Positions 10,720 through 22,699 of a stretch of DNA of 64,000 nucleotides are shown one piece after another (positions within the stretch are counted from its first letter, which is position 1; every line of letters begins with the position of its first letter). The DNA comes from Bolinopsis microptera (lineage: Eukaryota > Ctenophora > Tentaculata > Lobata > Bolinopsidae): contig NC_087080.1 of the NCBI RefSeq assembly GCF_026151205.1, forward strand, positions 8,707,720 to 8,771,719. The letters run 5' to 3'. Below the pieces are notes generated by a model, which saw only the letters and a program-made list of their open reading frames with translations, was not told the origin of the DNA and ran no database searches. The position numbers were made by a program, and so were the translations under genes.

Positions 10720-11160
10720 TAAGGGTGAAAACGTGAGCATTAGTTTGGTAATGTTAATAAATTGTAATTGATTGATCTGTAATATTTTAGCCCGTGCCAG
10801 TTTTCCACATATCATTTTTATTTATTGGCTACAAACCAGGCTAAACCTTTTTATAAAAACAAAATTCCTTCGTTCAAACAGTCAAAATAGTCGTTACTGC
10901 TGCGATATATAAGATTTTAGGGAAACATACTCCCACCATCGTGCATACGGGATCCCAGCGATGAGAGGAGATGTCGGGCATAAATGTACAATTTTAATGT
11001 ACAAGACTCGACATCAACATAAGAGGCACAACGCAACAAAACAAATTTTAAGGCCAGTTTCATATTTATAATGTACCTCAAGGTGTACTGACAAATCCAT
11101 TGAATTATAATGGACAACGGAACCACGATTTTTACCTTGGTTCACCAAAAAATTATCTCT
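10720..11160. other. Non-coding, no recognised feature
   Basis: No exon, RNA gene or repeat was recognised; short open frames here have no coding signature. Confidence 0.35.
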
Positions 11161-11164
11161 ACCT

Positions 11165-11310
11165 GTTTCATCCCGAATGTGACTAGATTTTTGGGTTAAG
11201 ATTTTTTCCGTTTCACACTCTTTTGTAAAAAAACAAAGTGAAGGTTACGAATGACGTTTTTGTAGGAAAAACTGGATTTTGGAGAACGAGTAGGTGGTTT
11301 CCATATGTCT
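11165..11310 (-). repeat. ~140-bp dispersed repeat, copy 1
   Basis: In reverse it reads CTCGTTCTCCAAAATCCA, then CATTCGTAACCTTCACTT, then TTTTTACAAAAGAGTG. The same blocks occur in forward orientation at about 54605-54745. The open frames at both places are by-products. Confidence 0.6.
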
Positions 11311-12885
11311 TCAAGTCCTTCCATCCTTCCGTATATCCATGTTTAAACTTGCCGAGCACATGTGCGCGAGTAATTGCTTGCGGTGATGTATCTAGCAGCA
11401 TTCAATGAAATGGCGGCGCGAGTGTATTTTAATAGAAATACTATGTTTATGTAAGTATACAATTAGCAATAGCCCAATTTGTAAGTGGCAGCGTAGTATA
11501 GTTTACTCTGTGTTATTTAATTTATTAGTATTTAATTCCCATATCAAAAACCCCGTTCTCGCATTCTAGAATGTAGGAAATTTTTAAAAGTAGGAAATTT
11601 TTGACAAAAAAGTAAAAATTCGAGAGCCAACTCTGAGAATTTTCGATCATATTCCATAGGAATGAAGTGAAAGAGCAGACGAAACGTTGCTGGACCGTTA
11701 TGAAATGTCCTCAGTCCATACTGCTTCCTTCTCCAATTCCCCATTAAAACCTGTATTATTTATAGCTTGAAAGCAGAAAGTGATTGTAGTAGATGAGAAA
11801 AACATTTTGCCAAAAATATAAACTCTTGATTACATCATGCTGTCTCCTATTTCTGCTTTAGTTTTAAGCCAAGTGTTTTTAGGGTTCTAGAATCCCAGAC
11901 AATTTATCCCAATAAAAAGAAATCAGAAAATAGTATGGCTAAAATCGTCTCCATTGGCAATTCGTTCCAGGAGGCCTAATCTAGTTTAAAGTTCCAAAAT
12001 TTTCCGGGGGCTTCCCCCCAAGAAGTAACCTAGAGATTATCTTATACAAAGGCATCCGGCCCTAAAAAAGTAAAATTGGAGAAATCTTGGAATCCCGGCC
12101 ATGAAAAAAAAACTCTTTGAAACGCGCGAATACAAAGAAACTTTTTATGCGAGCGAAGCGAGTGGGCCACAGAAAACGAAAAATTGAGAATGTAGAAATT
12201 CAAAATGTTTTTGGATATGGGATTATTATGAAGTAGCTGATATGAAAAATAGAGCTTATATTAATAGTTATATGAATGGAAATCTAGCTGCCGCCAAAAC
12301 GAAACAACGGGCGCAAGTCATGTTGTGTTTACTAAATGTAACCTCAATTGATGTATTTCAGGTTCTGGTTCTCACATCCCCCCTCAGTGGTTCAAATAAA
12401 GTAAGTAAAGTACAGATAAGACAATCTTGCATTACTTGCTGTACTACGGGAGGTGAAATCGGCCATTTTTGAAAACCGACGGATGAATTAACAATTTACT
12501 GAAAATATTCAAATAATATCACATTATAGCATAAAAATTCACATATAAAAATTCAATTAAAATCTTAGTACATTTATAAAAAACCCTTTAAGTGTAAAAT
12601 TAGCCAATTCAATTTGTTGGCTATATATTTATATCTAAATCTGATATTGTTAAAACTGCACTCACCAACTTTTTTTCTAGACATTCTATCTGCTAACTTT
12701 TGAAAAAAGTATTTGCTTCTCTTCCATTCCTCCCCGTTTGTTGATACTGTAATAACTTCGCTATTAAAGTACACATTTAACTTATTAAATTTTGTTCGTA
12801 ATGAAGCCTTTTGGACTACACGCTCAATTGGTTAAATCTCGGCTCACCTTCCCCAAATTATATATTGATTTTCACACTTTTTTTA
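11311..12885. other. Non-coding, no recognised feature
   Basis: No supported gene. Short open frames at 11544-11744 and 12242-12472 lack splice context or family motifs. Confidence 0.3.
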
Positions 12886-12892
12886 ATTCCAG

Positions 12893-13876
12893 GAAGCAAT
12901 GTCAAAATCGGCAGTACCTAGGGTTGCTCTTGGAACCCATGGAAATGGGAAAACGGATGAAACTATGAAGATAGTGAAGCCATTCTCAAAAAGTTTCAGG
13001 AGGATGGGCATACTGATTTAGACACAACAGCCTACAGGTAGCTGGCGGAGCAGATGGAGGTACAAATGGGGGACTCACTGAGGAGTTTATGGTAATATTG
13101 ATACTGTAAATGGTTTAAAATGTTGCACAAAAGTAAATCCAGCGTGGCAAAACGGTGTCTCCGAAAAGTGTCAGGCATCAACTTGAGACATCTATAAAAG
13201 TTAAAACTGAGTGTGTTGATTTTTGTTCGATTTTACATTGGCCCTGCATGATGTTAATATCGGATACGCTTTGCGAAGGCAACAATCTCCACAAGGAAGG
13301 AAATTCCAGAGATTCGGATCTGTCCTAATTACATATCATGGCAAGGGGCTGAAGTTCAGCAAATCCTGCATACACAAATGGGTACATTCAACCAACTGTA
13401 TATCAGGAAGGGTACAACTGTCCTTACAGGCTGGTAGAAAAAAGAACTGGTCCCGGTCTTCAAAAGTTTGGGAATGAGCTTCTATGCTACTATCCTCTGG
13501 CTGGGGGTCTAACTTACCGGTAAACACATTATAGATGACAATCCAGAGAATGTTAGCGAACCAGAAATTTGCCAGGAAAGGCAGGGGGAAAACTTTACAA
13601 GCAAGATTCTGGAGAGATAAGTATTTTGATGCTCTGGATATCTTACAATATGCCCCTGTCAAAAGGAGGAAGTTGCTGTAACATCTGCAGCGTTGAGGTG
13701 GGTCACACACCAACTGCTTTATCAGGAGACATACTGAGCTATTATTGTGTACAAGTAATAGCTTCTCATTTGTTTCTAATCTTGATTTTTTGAAAGAGGA
13801 CCAATTCCCAGTTTCTGGTTGAGCTATTGAGCAGGGCATGAGCTTACAAAAGGGCCATGGTCCCAACTATTTAGAA
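12893..13876 (+). pseudogene. AKR7-like aldo-keto reductase, copy A (frameshifted)
   Basis: The first exon follows an AATTCCAG acceptor; its ATG is at 12899 and it ends at a GTAATA donor after 13091. Read across frames it gives an N-terminal VPRVALGT, MEMG, then FQEDGHTDLDTTAYR, the strand carrying the catalytic Asp/Tyr region in aldo-keto reductases. From about 13105 the rest follows: KVNPAWQNG, RHQLETSIK, FYLHWP, LHKEGKFQRFG, VYQ, FYAT...LTGKH, EEVAVTSAALRW and a PNYFR-like end. Order and spacing match AKR7 (aflatoxin aldehyde reductase type, NADPH-dependent, cytosolic). Nearly every segment needs a one-base shift to reach the next, so this is either a decayed copy or sequence with uncorrected indels. 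A second copy lies 0.5 kb downstream. Confidence 0.6.
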
Positions 13877-14362
13877 ACGTCAGCATGCACATACTGTATG
13901 GAAGTGCTTAATAATGATGAGAGAAGGTTTTAAGATTTATTCTATGTCAAGAAATATGAAATTAACCATATTGAGAAAAGAGAAGATGTTTCGATGGTTT
14001 GTTCAAAAGTTTTTATTCTGTTTAAAGATGGTATGCCATTTTTTTATAATCGTATTTTTTAGGCTGAAAATTTGTAACTTCTTGTTTCCTAATCTTTTGG
14101 AGGTTCTTATTGCGGGTAATTGATTTTTTCTTAGAAACAATAATTTGCCTCTATGATCGAGATTTGTCTAGCACACATCCTGGAAGAAGCTAGGAAAAGT
14201 TCAATACACCATCTGGTAGATTATGTTTTGATTTCCACCCACTATTAAAAGTGCTCAACTCACTGATCATGATAAATTTATAGAATCGAAGATTTTAACG
14301 CTATGTGATGTTTTACAAGAGTCTTGTGACAGCTGTTGAAAAGTTGAAAGCCGCTGTCCATA

Positions 14363-15352
14363 GAATTGTACGGGGACAATGGAAATGGGTAGATACGCAT
14401 GGAACCTAAGAGGAGAGCACAGAATTTCTTAGAAAGTTTGAAGAATATGGCCACACCAACTTGACTCACTTATATAGCCAGTGAGGGCGGGGTGGGGCTA
14501 CTGGGGTCCTCACAGAAATGTACCTCGTAAAAATGAACAGCTGCCCATGGTTCAAAAATATTTTCAACCAAGGCTAATTCCTGTGTGGTAAGACCATTTT
14601 CCTGAAAAGTTTCGCACCAATTAGAAACTTCTCCTGATAAACCTAAAGTCACTGAACATGGACATCTTCAATTTGCACTGGCCATGCATGGATATCGACA
14701 TTGAAGATACCTAGAGTGAAATTAAAAACACCCCCCACAAAACCCCCCTCGTCCAACGAGGGAAAATCCAAGAGGTTTGGATTGGTCCAATGTTATCTCA
14801 ATGGCAAATCAACAGAGGATTCAACAGATCGTAAACACAATGGCTATGGTAACACCTTCAGTATACAAGGAAAAGGTAACACCTGCCTCTACAAAGGTTG
14901 AGACAGAATTGCTGCCATGTCTAAGAAGTTAGAAAAGCTTCTACTGCTACAACCCTCTTGCGGAGGCATTCTAACTGGCAAGCACAGCCGAGATGAACCG
15001 ACCTCAGGAAGAAAACTGAGCTGGTAGGTTACTGAATTTCCTGGGCCTTCATTACGAGACCGGTTTCTGGCTGGAAAATTCTGACCGCTCTGAGATTTAC
15101 CAGGAGGATGCCAAAAGTGGAGGTGGCTGTTTCACTCTCTGCGGCGTAAAGTGTTAGCTCCCCCCCCATCACTCGCTCTGTCGATGATAACGAGATGGAC
15201 ATATTTGGGAGTAGTAGTAGAGCAAATTTTTGGTTTCCAACATGGTCATTAAAATGTAGACCTTTACCAATGTCAGTTGTCGAGCTATCCGAACAGATAG
15301 ACATCACCCCCCCCCAAAGGGTCATGGACCAATTATTTCAGGAATGGTAGGA
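14363..15352 (+). pseudogene. AKR7-like aldo-keto reductase, copy B (frameshifted)
   Basis: This is a second run of the same family, diverged from copy A. The pieces in order are GTMEMGRYAW, FLRKFEEYGHTNLDS, LNMDIFNLHWPCMDIDIEDT (14656-14712), EGKIQE, VETELLPCLRS and YNPLA...LTGKHSRDEP (14960-15000). Then come a GSSS...EQ-like segment near 15205-15225, PLPMSVVELSEQ (about 15260-15295) and a TNYFRNG end at about 15340. The segments fall in different frames separated by one-base shifts, as in copy A. The two copies form a tandem pair in the same orientation. Conservation of all blocks in order argues against long neutral decay and leaves sequencing indels as an explanation. Confidence 0.55.
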
Positions 15353-15359
15353 TGGTAGC

Positions 15360-15915
15360 ATATGCGACATATTAATTAAATAGAGTTGATAGTTATAATG
15401 TTTAGCAGTATGTTTTTGTCTTTTAGAACGGAGGTCCAAAGTGAAAATGAATTATTTTCTGGTTTGTCAATACCAATTTATCGATATTATAAAATTATTG
15501 TTTTCATCAGACTGATATTTATCTAATTTAGTTTTTTAATATTTTATAGATGTTGTAAATTTGTTAACCTTTTAAACGACATTTTAAAACACAAACAGGA
15601 CCCTGCAAATTCTGGCACTGAGCGAGGTTTTTTTCCAGGTAAAACTAGATCCTGAATTGTTACAGTGATTTTTTGTTGTGATTATATTTTGTTTTAATTA
15701 TAGCTTGTGGTTTATATTTCCATGCTACCCATAATAATAATAATATTATGCAACATAACAGAACAAATTCACATAATTAGTGCCAACAATTTTACTAAAC
15801 ATATACTGTCCTGACTGAATCCGTATATTCAATTATGTATGAAATTACAAATGATCCTAAATAACACTGTACTTTCTGCAAACAAACATATTAATAACCC
15901 ACAACTCTCTCCTCT
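15360..15915. other. Non-coding spacer between AKR7-like copy B and OSTC
   Basis: AT-rich, with a short (ATA)n run near 15733. No exon was recognised. Confidence 0.3.
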
Positions 15916-15921
15916 TATATA

Positions 15922-16665
15922 GCCAACAATGGAGACTTGTTCGGCCACCCATTTAAACTGCTGGAGATCCCTCCAATGAGGCTGAAAAAGCCATTTCATT
16001 GCAATGGCCCATTGCGAAGATTGGTGTACCGAAAGATCCTAGTTTCTTACTTCCTCTGCTGGGAGGTGTTAACTACGATATAATCATGGAGCCCCAAGTA
16101 TCGACAGGTGGTTATCTTGTTTGCAAGCAATTTATCCTTTTATTTATTTTTATTGAGATAATGATTGTTTAGATACCATATTTCTCCATTCCACAACTTC
16201 ACGCTCTATATCTCGTAACATCACGAATTTACCATAACAACAATATTTGATTGTTGACTGAAATCATACTTTAAAGTCCCGTAAGAACCAAAAGATTTGG
16301 GCGACCTTTTAATAATGAAATCATAAATAAAGCTACCTCTAAGTACATCGCTTACAACATCTTGACTGCACCTTGCACGATAACACCATTAGATATCTCA
16401 CTGAACGTTGACGGCAGTTTTCAGACGAGAGAGGTAACCCTCGGCCATAGCGTTTCTAGCGAACAGAGTAACGGTCAGTACATCATGGAGGGACTTGCCA
16501 TAGTTTCCTCTTTGTTTTATGGGGTAGTCTGGATTTGTTGTACTGGATAAAGCTAATGGAGCTAATGAGTTGATGGCTACTTTTTCTGTTGCTTAGTAAT
16601 TTTAGCTATTGTTATTTTGGTGTAAGATTGATTATAGTAGAATTATTAACATGGTAGTTTTCTGA
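15922..16665 (+). CDS. OSTC: OSTC, oligosaccharyltransferase complex subunit (indel-ridden)
   Basis: OSTC (DC2) is a small multi-pass ER membrane subunit of the STT3A-type oligosaccharyltransferase and helps co-translational N-glycosylation. The first exon follows CTCTTATATAG and gives FGHPFKLLEIP, MRLKKPF, ILVSYFL, then, one frame over, LLGGVNYDIIMEPQVSTG, ending at a GTGGTT donor near 16108. The second exon gives FLANRV-like sequence followed by NGQYIMEGLA (about 16470-16502), a FLF segment and GFVVLDKANGANELMA (about 16528-16580), then a Leu-rich membrane stretch. These match the family signatures (F-x-LLE-x-P, KKP, VSYF, YD-x-I-x-EPP, VNGQYIMEGLASSFLF). At least three one-base frameshifts interrupt it. 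For a single conserved subunit that suggests base-calling errors, though a pseudogene cannot be excluded. The final exon was not found. Confidence 0.65.
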
Positions 16666-16763
16666 TTCTGCGGACATTTCATCTCTTCGAATTCCGCCTT
16701 TCGTTTAAAACCATGTGTCAATTAAATAAAATTTAAAAACCATTTGTTTTTTTAAAATTAAAA

Positions 16764-16961
16764 TTAATTAACCAATTTTACAATTACACCCTCCTCAGTT
16801 TTCCTAAGCTGAACAGATGTATAATGCTGTTTCTGGGACTCTTCATGGTCGTTGTCCTCTTTCTTCCGTTGCCGACTCTTCCCATGACGAGAAACTATCC
16901 TGGATACCTCAAGAATTAGATAATATATAATCGTGATTAAAATGAAACTGAATATATCCAT
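16764..16961 (-). CDS. Small single-pass membrane protein, hypothetical (65 aa)
   Basis: The frame has an ATG start at 16961 and a TAA stop. Residues 3-20 are strongly hydrophobic (IFSFILITIIYYLILEV) and would form one membrane helix. The rest is polar and charged, rich in Lys, Arg, Glu and Gln, ending in a VIVKLVN tail. No family is recognised. It converges on OSTC from the opposite strand, about 100 bp beyond the last OSTC sequence. It could be a small gene, an exon of a longer gene, or a chance frame in AT-rich DNA. Confidence 0.3.
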   Translation of the reverse strand: MDIFSFILITIIYYLILEVSRIVSRHGKSRQRKKEDNDHEESQKQHYTSVQLRKTEEGVIVKLVN

Positions 16962-16969
16962 AACTTGGT

Positions 16970-17880
16970 CAGTAATGCAATGATTCTCCAGTTTTTGTCT
17001 AAAATAAAGGACATTGTACTGCCATATAATAAGTGCATGATTAAAATGACCTTGCTATCAGATTGAAGGAACCAAACACGGTAGCGTCCAAATCAAGCCT
17101 AGCTTCAAGTTTACCTTTGTATTGATAATTATATACATGTATGTAAATTTAATGAGATGATCAGTTTTTGAGATTAAAACTTTTTGTTTCCATGACATGT
17201 GGCTGTCTTTTGATAGGCTTTAATTCGAGATGCCAAATTTTTTTTTTTTATTGTTTTTTATTTTCTGTGATTTATTCCTCGTGATCATTGATAAAATTGG
17301 TATATTTGTGTAACCAATTGATGAATATGTAGTTGATATTTTACGGACAGCACATTTAATAATTTTCTCCCTGTAAGCATAGCAAGACCTTAGACCAATA
17401 ACAGTTCGACAACATTCCAGCAGAAGCAACTTACCACTAAGACACTAAACACCAGCAACAATGGTTGTTAAGGTTGTTAATCAGCTTAGCGCTGTTACTG
17501 CAACATGTCCCTCACACCCCTTATACTCTCTCGATTTTGGGCACTGAATTCAGAAGGTACGTCCTAAAATGTTTGTGTAATAAAAATCAAGTAATTTTTA
17601 ACGGTTTGATGTAAAACAATAGCGTTTTGTCGTTTGAGTAATCATACTTTTATACGATAAAAACATTTTTGGTCGGAGATGAAACTTAAAATCGATCACA
17701 CACTTTTCAGATAGGAATTGTAAAGCCTGAGTAACCCATAGACATTGTGTTAAACAACCGAACCAAACGCAAAACGCCAATGACAGTCCTACATTAGGGT
17801 GACCGAACGTTATTTGGTGATACCGCTGTAACCAGGGTAAATATAAAATATTTTAGCCTTATATTATTTGGTTTTTTGGA
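16970..17880. other. Non-coding, no recognised feature
   Basis: No exon or element boundary was recognised between the small membrane frame and the tandem array. Confidence 0.3.
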
Positions 17881-17889
17881 CCCCGAGGG

Positions 17890-19530
17890 AAATCAAAAAT
17901 TGGTCACGAGTTGGACTTTTCTGTACAAACTGTACCATGGTACAATATTTGAACGAAAGTCAATTAACTTGAGATCACTACTGATAATTTTCTTTAAACT
18001 TTCAGATAGTTGATGGCCTAAGGACGAAATCTGAGCAAGTTTGGGGGAATTTCTAGTGCCAAACCTGAGAATATGAGTTCAAACACTAGAAAATATCTCA
18101 ATTGGTCACAATATTTGACGAAAGTCAATTTATCTTGAGATCCTACTGAAAAATTCTTTAATCTTCCAGATAGGTTGTAGGTTATGAACGGATTAATCTG
18201 AGCAAGTTTTGGGCGAATTTCTATTTGCCCAAACTTGAGATATGTCCTCAAACACCACAGAAAAAATCTCCAAATTGGTACTATATTTGACGAAAGTCAA
18301 TTATCTTGAGATCCTACTGATAAATGTTCTTTAAACTTTCCCAGGATAGTTGTAATGGCTATGAGACGGATAATCTGAGCAAGTTTGGGCGAATTTCTAT
18401 GTGCCAACTTGAGATAGACTTCACACACAAGAAAATATCTCAAATTGGTACAATATTTGAACGAAAGTCAATTATCTTGAGATCAACAGATAAATTTACT
18501 TTTAAACTTTCCAGATAGTTGTATGGCTATAGGACGGATAATCTGAGCAAGTTTGGGCGAATTTCTATGTGCCAAAACCTGAGAAAGACTTCAAACACAA
18601 GAAAATATCTCAAATTGGTAAAAGATTTGACGAAAGTCAATTATCTTGAGATCCTATGATAAATTTCTTTAAAAAACTTTCCCAGATAGTGTATGGCTAT
18701 AGAACGATAATCTGACAGTTGGGCGAATTTCTATGTGCCAAAACCTGAGATATGACTTCAAACACAAAAATATCTCAAATTGGTACAATATTTGACGAAA
18801 TCAATTATCTTGAGATCCTATTGATACAATTGTCTTAAACTTTCAGATAGTTTGATGCTAGGACGGATAATACTGAAGCAGTTGGGGGAATTTTTCTATT
18901 GCCAAACCTGAGATATGAGTGATCAAATACAAGAAAATATCTCAAATTGTTACAAAAATTGACGAAAGTCAATGATCTTGAGATCCTACTGATAAATTTT
19001 CTTTAAACTTTCCAGATAGTTGTATGTTTATGAGACGGATACTCTGAGCAAGTTTTGGGCGAATTTCTATGTACCAAACTAGAGATATGACTTCAAACAC
19101 AAGAAAATATCTCAAATTGTACAATATTGACGAAAGTCAATTAACTTGAGATCCTACTGATAAATATTTCTTTAAAACTTTCCAGATAGTTGTTATGGTA
19201 TATGAGACGGATAATCTGAGCAATTTGGGCGAATTTCTATGTGCCAAACTTGAGATAAATGAAACTTCAAACACAAGAAAATATCTCAAATAGCGGTCTC
19301 TATCGGAACGCAGGTACAATTTTCCGAGATCCTACTGAATAAATTTTCTTTAAACTTTCCAGATAGTTGTATGGTTATGAGACGATAATCTGAGCAAGTT
19401 GGCGAATTTCTATTTGCAAACTTGAGATATGACCTTCAAACACAAGAAAATGCTCAAATGTTAACAATATTGACGAAAGGTCAATTATAATTGAGATACT
19501 ACTGATAAACAAAAATGTTGTGAAAAAAAT
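17890..19530 (+). repeat. ~168-bp tandem array, left half
   Basis: Nine units can be counted by the landmark GATAGTTG, at about 18005, 18170, 18346, 18513, 18684, 18846, 19014, 19185 and 19362. Each contains GGATAATCTGAGCAAGTTTG, GGGCGAATTTCTATG, ACTTCAAACACAAGAAAAT and CAATTATCTTGAGATCC. Units differ mainly by one-base insertions and deletions, and no frame stays open through the array. Confidence 0.9.
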
Positions 19531-19570
19531 GTGTGAAAAAATGTTGTGAACAAAATGGAAAAACATTTAG

Positions 19571-20520
19571 ATGCTTCCTCCTCCCCTCCTCTTCTTCGCT
19601 CCCCCTCCTCCTCCTCCACCTCCTCCTTCTCCTCCGCCTCCTCCTCCCTCACCCTCATGCCCCTCTCCTCCTCCTCCTCTTCTCCTCCTCCTCATCTTCC
19701 TCCTCCTCAGTCAGTCATCCACCTACCTCCTCCTCCTCAATCATCCTCGCCTCCCTCCTTCCTCCTTTTCCCCCTCCTCCTCCGCTTCTCCTCATCAGTA
19801 TCCTCCTCCTCTTCCTCCTCTTCCTCCTCCTCCTCCTCCTCAGTCCTCCTCAGGCACCCTTCTCCTCTTCCTCCTCATCAGTCCTTTCTCACCTCCTCGC
19901 CCCCTCCTCAGTCTTCCTCATCCTCCTCATCCTCACCTCCCTCCTCGTCTGTCCCTCCCCGTCCTCCGCCTTCCCCTTCTCAGTCCTCTCCTCTTCCAGT
20001 CCTCCCTCCTTCTCCTCCTCATCCGCCTCTCCTCCTCTCCCTCATCGCCCTCATCCCCCTCGTTCCGTCCTTCGCCTCAGTCCCCTCAGTCTACCTCTCT
20101 TCCACTCCTCATCCCTCAGTCCCTTCTAAGTAATTACTCCTCCCTCCTCCTCCCTCCTCAGTCCTCCTGAGGCCTCCCCTTGATCTTCCTCATCCTCCTC
20201 AGTCCTCCTACTTCTGAGTCCCCCTGATCCTCTCGCCCATCCTCATCCTCATCCTCCTCATCCTGTTTCTCATCCTCCTCCTCACTCCGATCCTCCCGAG
20301 TCAATCGCCTCCTGAGTCTTCCTCCATCTGAGTCCGCGCCTGATTCCTCCTCCTCCTGAGTTATCACCTCCTCCACATCCTTCCACTTCCTCCTCCTCTT
20401 CATCCTCCTACTCCGCCTTTCTGGAGTCCACCTCCTCCAATATCCTCCTCCTCCTCCTCAGTCTTCTCATCTCCTCCTCAGTAACTTCCTCCTTCTCCTC
20501 CTCCTCCTTACCCCCTATAG
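19571..20520 (+). repeat. ~950-bp CCT/TCC homopyrimidine tract
   Basis: Nearly pure pyrimidine on the + strand to about 20110, built on CTCCTC with CAG interruptions, then somewhat more mixed to 20520. All three forward frames stay open for ~200 residues, which is a low-complexity artefact. Such a tract can form triplex DNA. Confidence 0.95.
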
Positions 20521-20529
20521 CCATGTTAT

Positions 20530-21430
20530 CTAATCTGGAAAGTTTTAAAAAGTCTATCATTTAGATCTCCAAAATAAAATTTGCCTTTGTTTCCGCTAAA
20601 AACCGCCAATTTGGAGATAATTTTCTTGTGTTTGGAAGTCATATCTCAAGTTCGTCACATAGAAATTCCGCCCAAAATCGCACAGATTATCCGTCTCATA
20701 GCCATACAAACTATCATAGAAAGTTTAAAGAAAATTTATCGGTAGGACTCGAAATATGTGCCTGTGTTCCGTTAGAAACCGCCATTAGTAATATTTTCTT
20801 GTGTTTGAAGTCATATCTTTAGGTTTGGCACACAGAAACTCGCCCAAATCGCTACAGAATATCTTCTCAGAGTCATACAACGTATCCGAAAGGTTAAAGA
20901 AAATTATCAGTAGGATCTTGAAGTATGTGCCTGTGTTCCGTTAGAAACCGCCAATTTGTGGATATTGTCTTTGTGTTTGGAAGTCATATCTTAGGTTTGG
21001 CACAACAGAAACTCGAGCCCAAAATCGCACAGAATATCTTTCTCATAGTCATACTACTAGCCGGAAAGTTTAAAGAAAATTTATCAGTAGGATCTTGAGT
21101 AATGTGCCTTGTTTCCGTTAGAACCGCCAATTTGTGATATTTTCTTGTGTTGAAGTCCTATCGTAGTTGGCACATAGTAACTCGCCCAAAATCGCACAGA
21201 ATATCTGTCTCATAGGTCCATACAACTCGCTGGAAAGTTAAAGAAAAATTTAATCAGTGGATCTTGAAGTATGGTGCCTGCGTTCCCGCTAGAAACCGCA
21301 AATTTGTGATTTTTTCCTTGTGTTTGAAGTCATATCTTAGTTTTGCCCATAGAAACTCGCCCAAAATCGCGCAGAAATAACTTTATCATAGTCAGACAAC
21401 TATCGGGAAATTTAAAGAAAATCTATTGGT
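20530..21430 (-). repeat. ~175-bp tandem array, right half, inverted
   Basis: About five units in reverse orientation relative to 17.9-19.5 kb. Landmarks are TTCTTGTGTTTGAAGTCATA, AACTCGCCCAAAATCGCACAG and AAAGAAAATTTATCAGTAGG. These units carry a GTGCCTGTGTTCCGTTAGAA segment not typical of the left array. Confidence 0.85.
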
Positions 21431-21811
21431 CAGATCTTGAGAAAATCAGAAAAATATTCTAAGTTATAGTCACTAAAACAAAAACTCGATTCACGACCAA
21501 TCCTTATGGTACAGTTTTGTCGAAAGTCCTTCTGTTGGTCACGGAAAAACTTAACTTTATGTAAGCCGCATGGTTTCGCGTACATAGCAAAAATCATCCG
21601 CATAATTAAATTAGCGCGCGCAAAGCGCGGTAATAGATCTGAACGAGGCACAGTCTCCCAATGGACCCTAGTAAACTTCTGGTACAATTAAATCGACAGT
21701 GGTATGACGCAAAGACTTAAGTCTACGTCGTACATCATAAAATGAACCTTCCTGGATTTGTTTAAATAAAACACTGGTAACTATACTGGTAGTAATTTTT
21801 TGTAAAGAGTC

Positions 21812-22126
21812 TCATGATTTATTCCCGTAATCGGTATTCACAATCATGAATTTATCCAAATTAACGTGTACGGGGCGACAGGTGTTTGGCGCAAATATTG
21901 GTCGAAAGTGTAAACCACAATTTTTACACAACTCTTTCAGGAAAAAATTCACCGAAAGAACGCTATCTAACCTGGTCGATCTACTCCGGTAAATCATATA
22001 GATAACCCAGTGGTCACTGAGTACTAAAGAAAGGTAAACATTACAAGTTATCAAAATTAATTTGCTGTATTGATTATTGAAACGACCCCGATCTCCTTTA
22101 AGCTTTCCCACCCCTTCATTAAGTTA
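21812..22126 (-). other. Open minus-strand segment, possible exon
   Basis: The frame is open for about 100 codons with no ATG near its start and no convincing splice sites. It includes a Cys/His-containing stretch (FFLKELCKNCGLHFRPIFAP). No family is recognised and chance is possible. Confidence 0.2.
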
Positions 22127-22404
22127 GCAAACTATCCAAATAACAACCAAATACCACCAATTAATTGTACAGGTTCCCCTATTCAGACATAGAAGCTGAT
22201 CTGTGAGAAATACAGTAGTGTTTCCGACACGACGACAATACATTTTTACAGTTGAGGATTACTGGCAATGCAAGTAAGGAACTATGCAACAATTAGCATC
22301 TGGATAAAAGTTAACAAACTAATACAGTTTTACCCTCACTAATTTTACCCTTATATAATTCATGGGAGAATACAACATAACCGTAACTTAGATCAGCATT
22401 CACG

Positions 22405-22462
22405 CATCACTTCTTGTACATTCTTGTACATTGCTTGTACATTTCTTTGTACATTTTTGCCA
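22405..22462 (+). repeat. Short tandem repeat, TTCTTGTACA-type
   Basis: Four to five imperfect copies of CTTGTACATT. Confidence 0.8.
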
Positions 22463-22699
22463 GGATCTATGTACCTTCTCCAAGTACAGATAACAGTCTG
22501 TAACTCAAAAACCCCGCAGATAGAGGTTTTGCGGTGCCTGCATCGCTACAAACACGGGGGAAAGCCCAGTCAGTAAAGTTATAATCTGCGTTCCACCTTT
22601 CTTCAATCAGAAGGAAAGGGAAGCTATGCTCAAGTAAGTTTTACATTGGTTTATTTAATTGATAAATAATAATATTCAATCATGTTCACCAGGCAAGTC

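Noticed and set aside
19533-20403. Pro/Ser/Leu-rich 195-199 codon frames and a Glu/Arg-rich reverse frame
   Set aside because: A pure CCT/TCC tract is open in all frames; low-complexity artefact.
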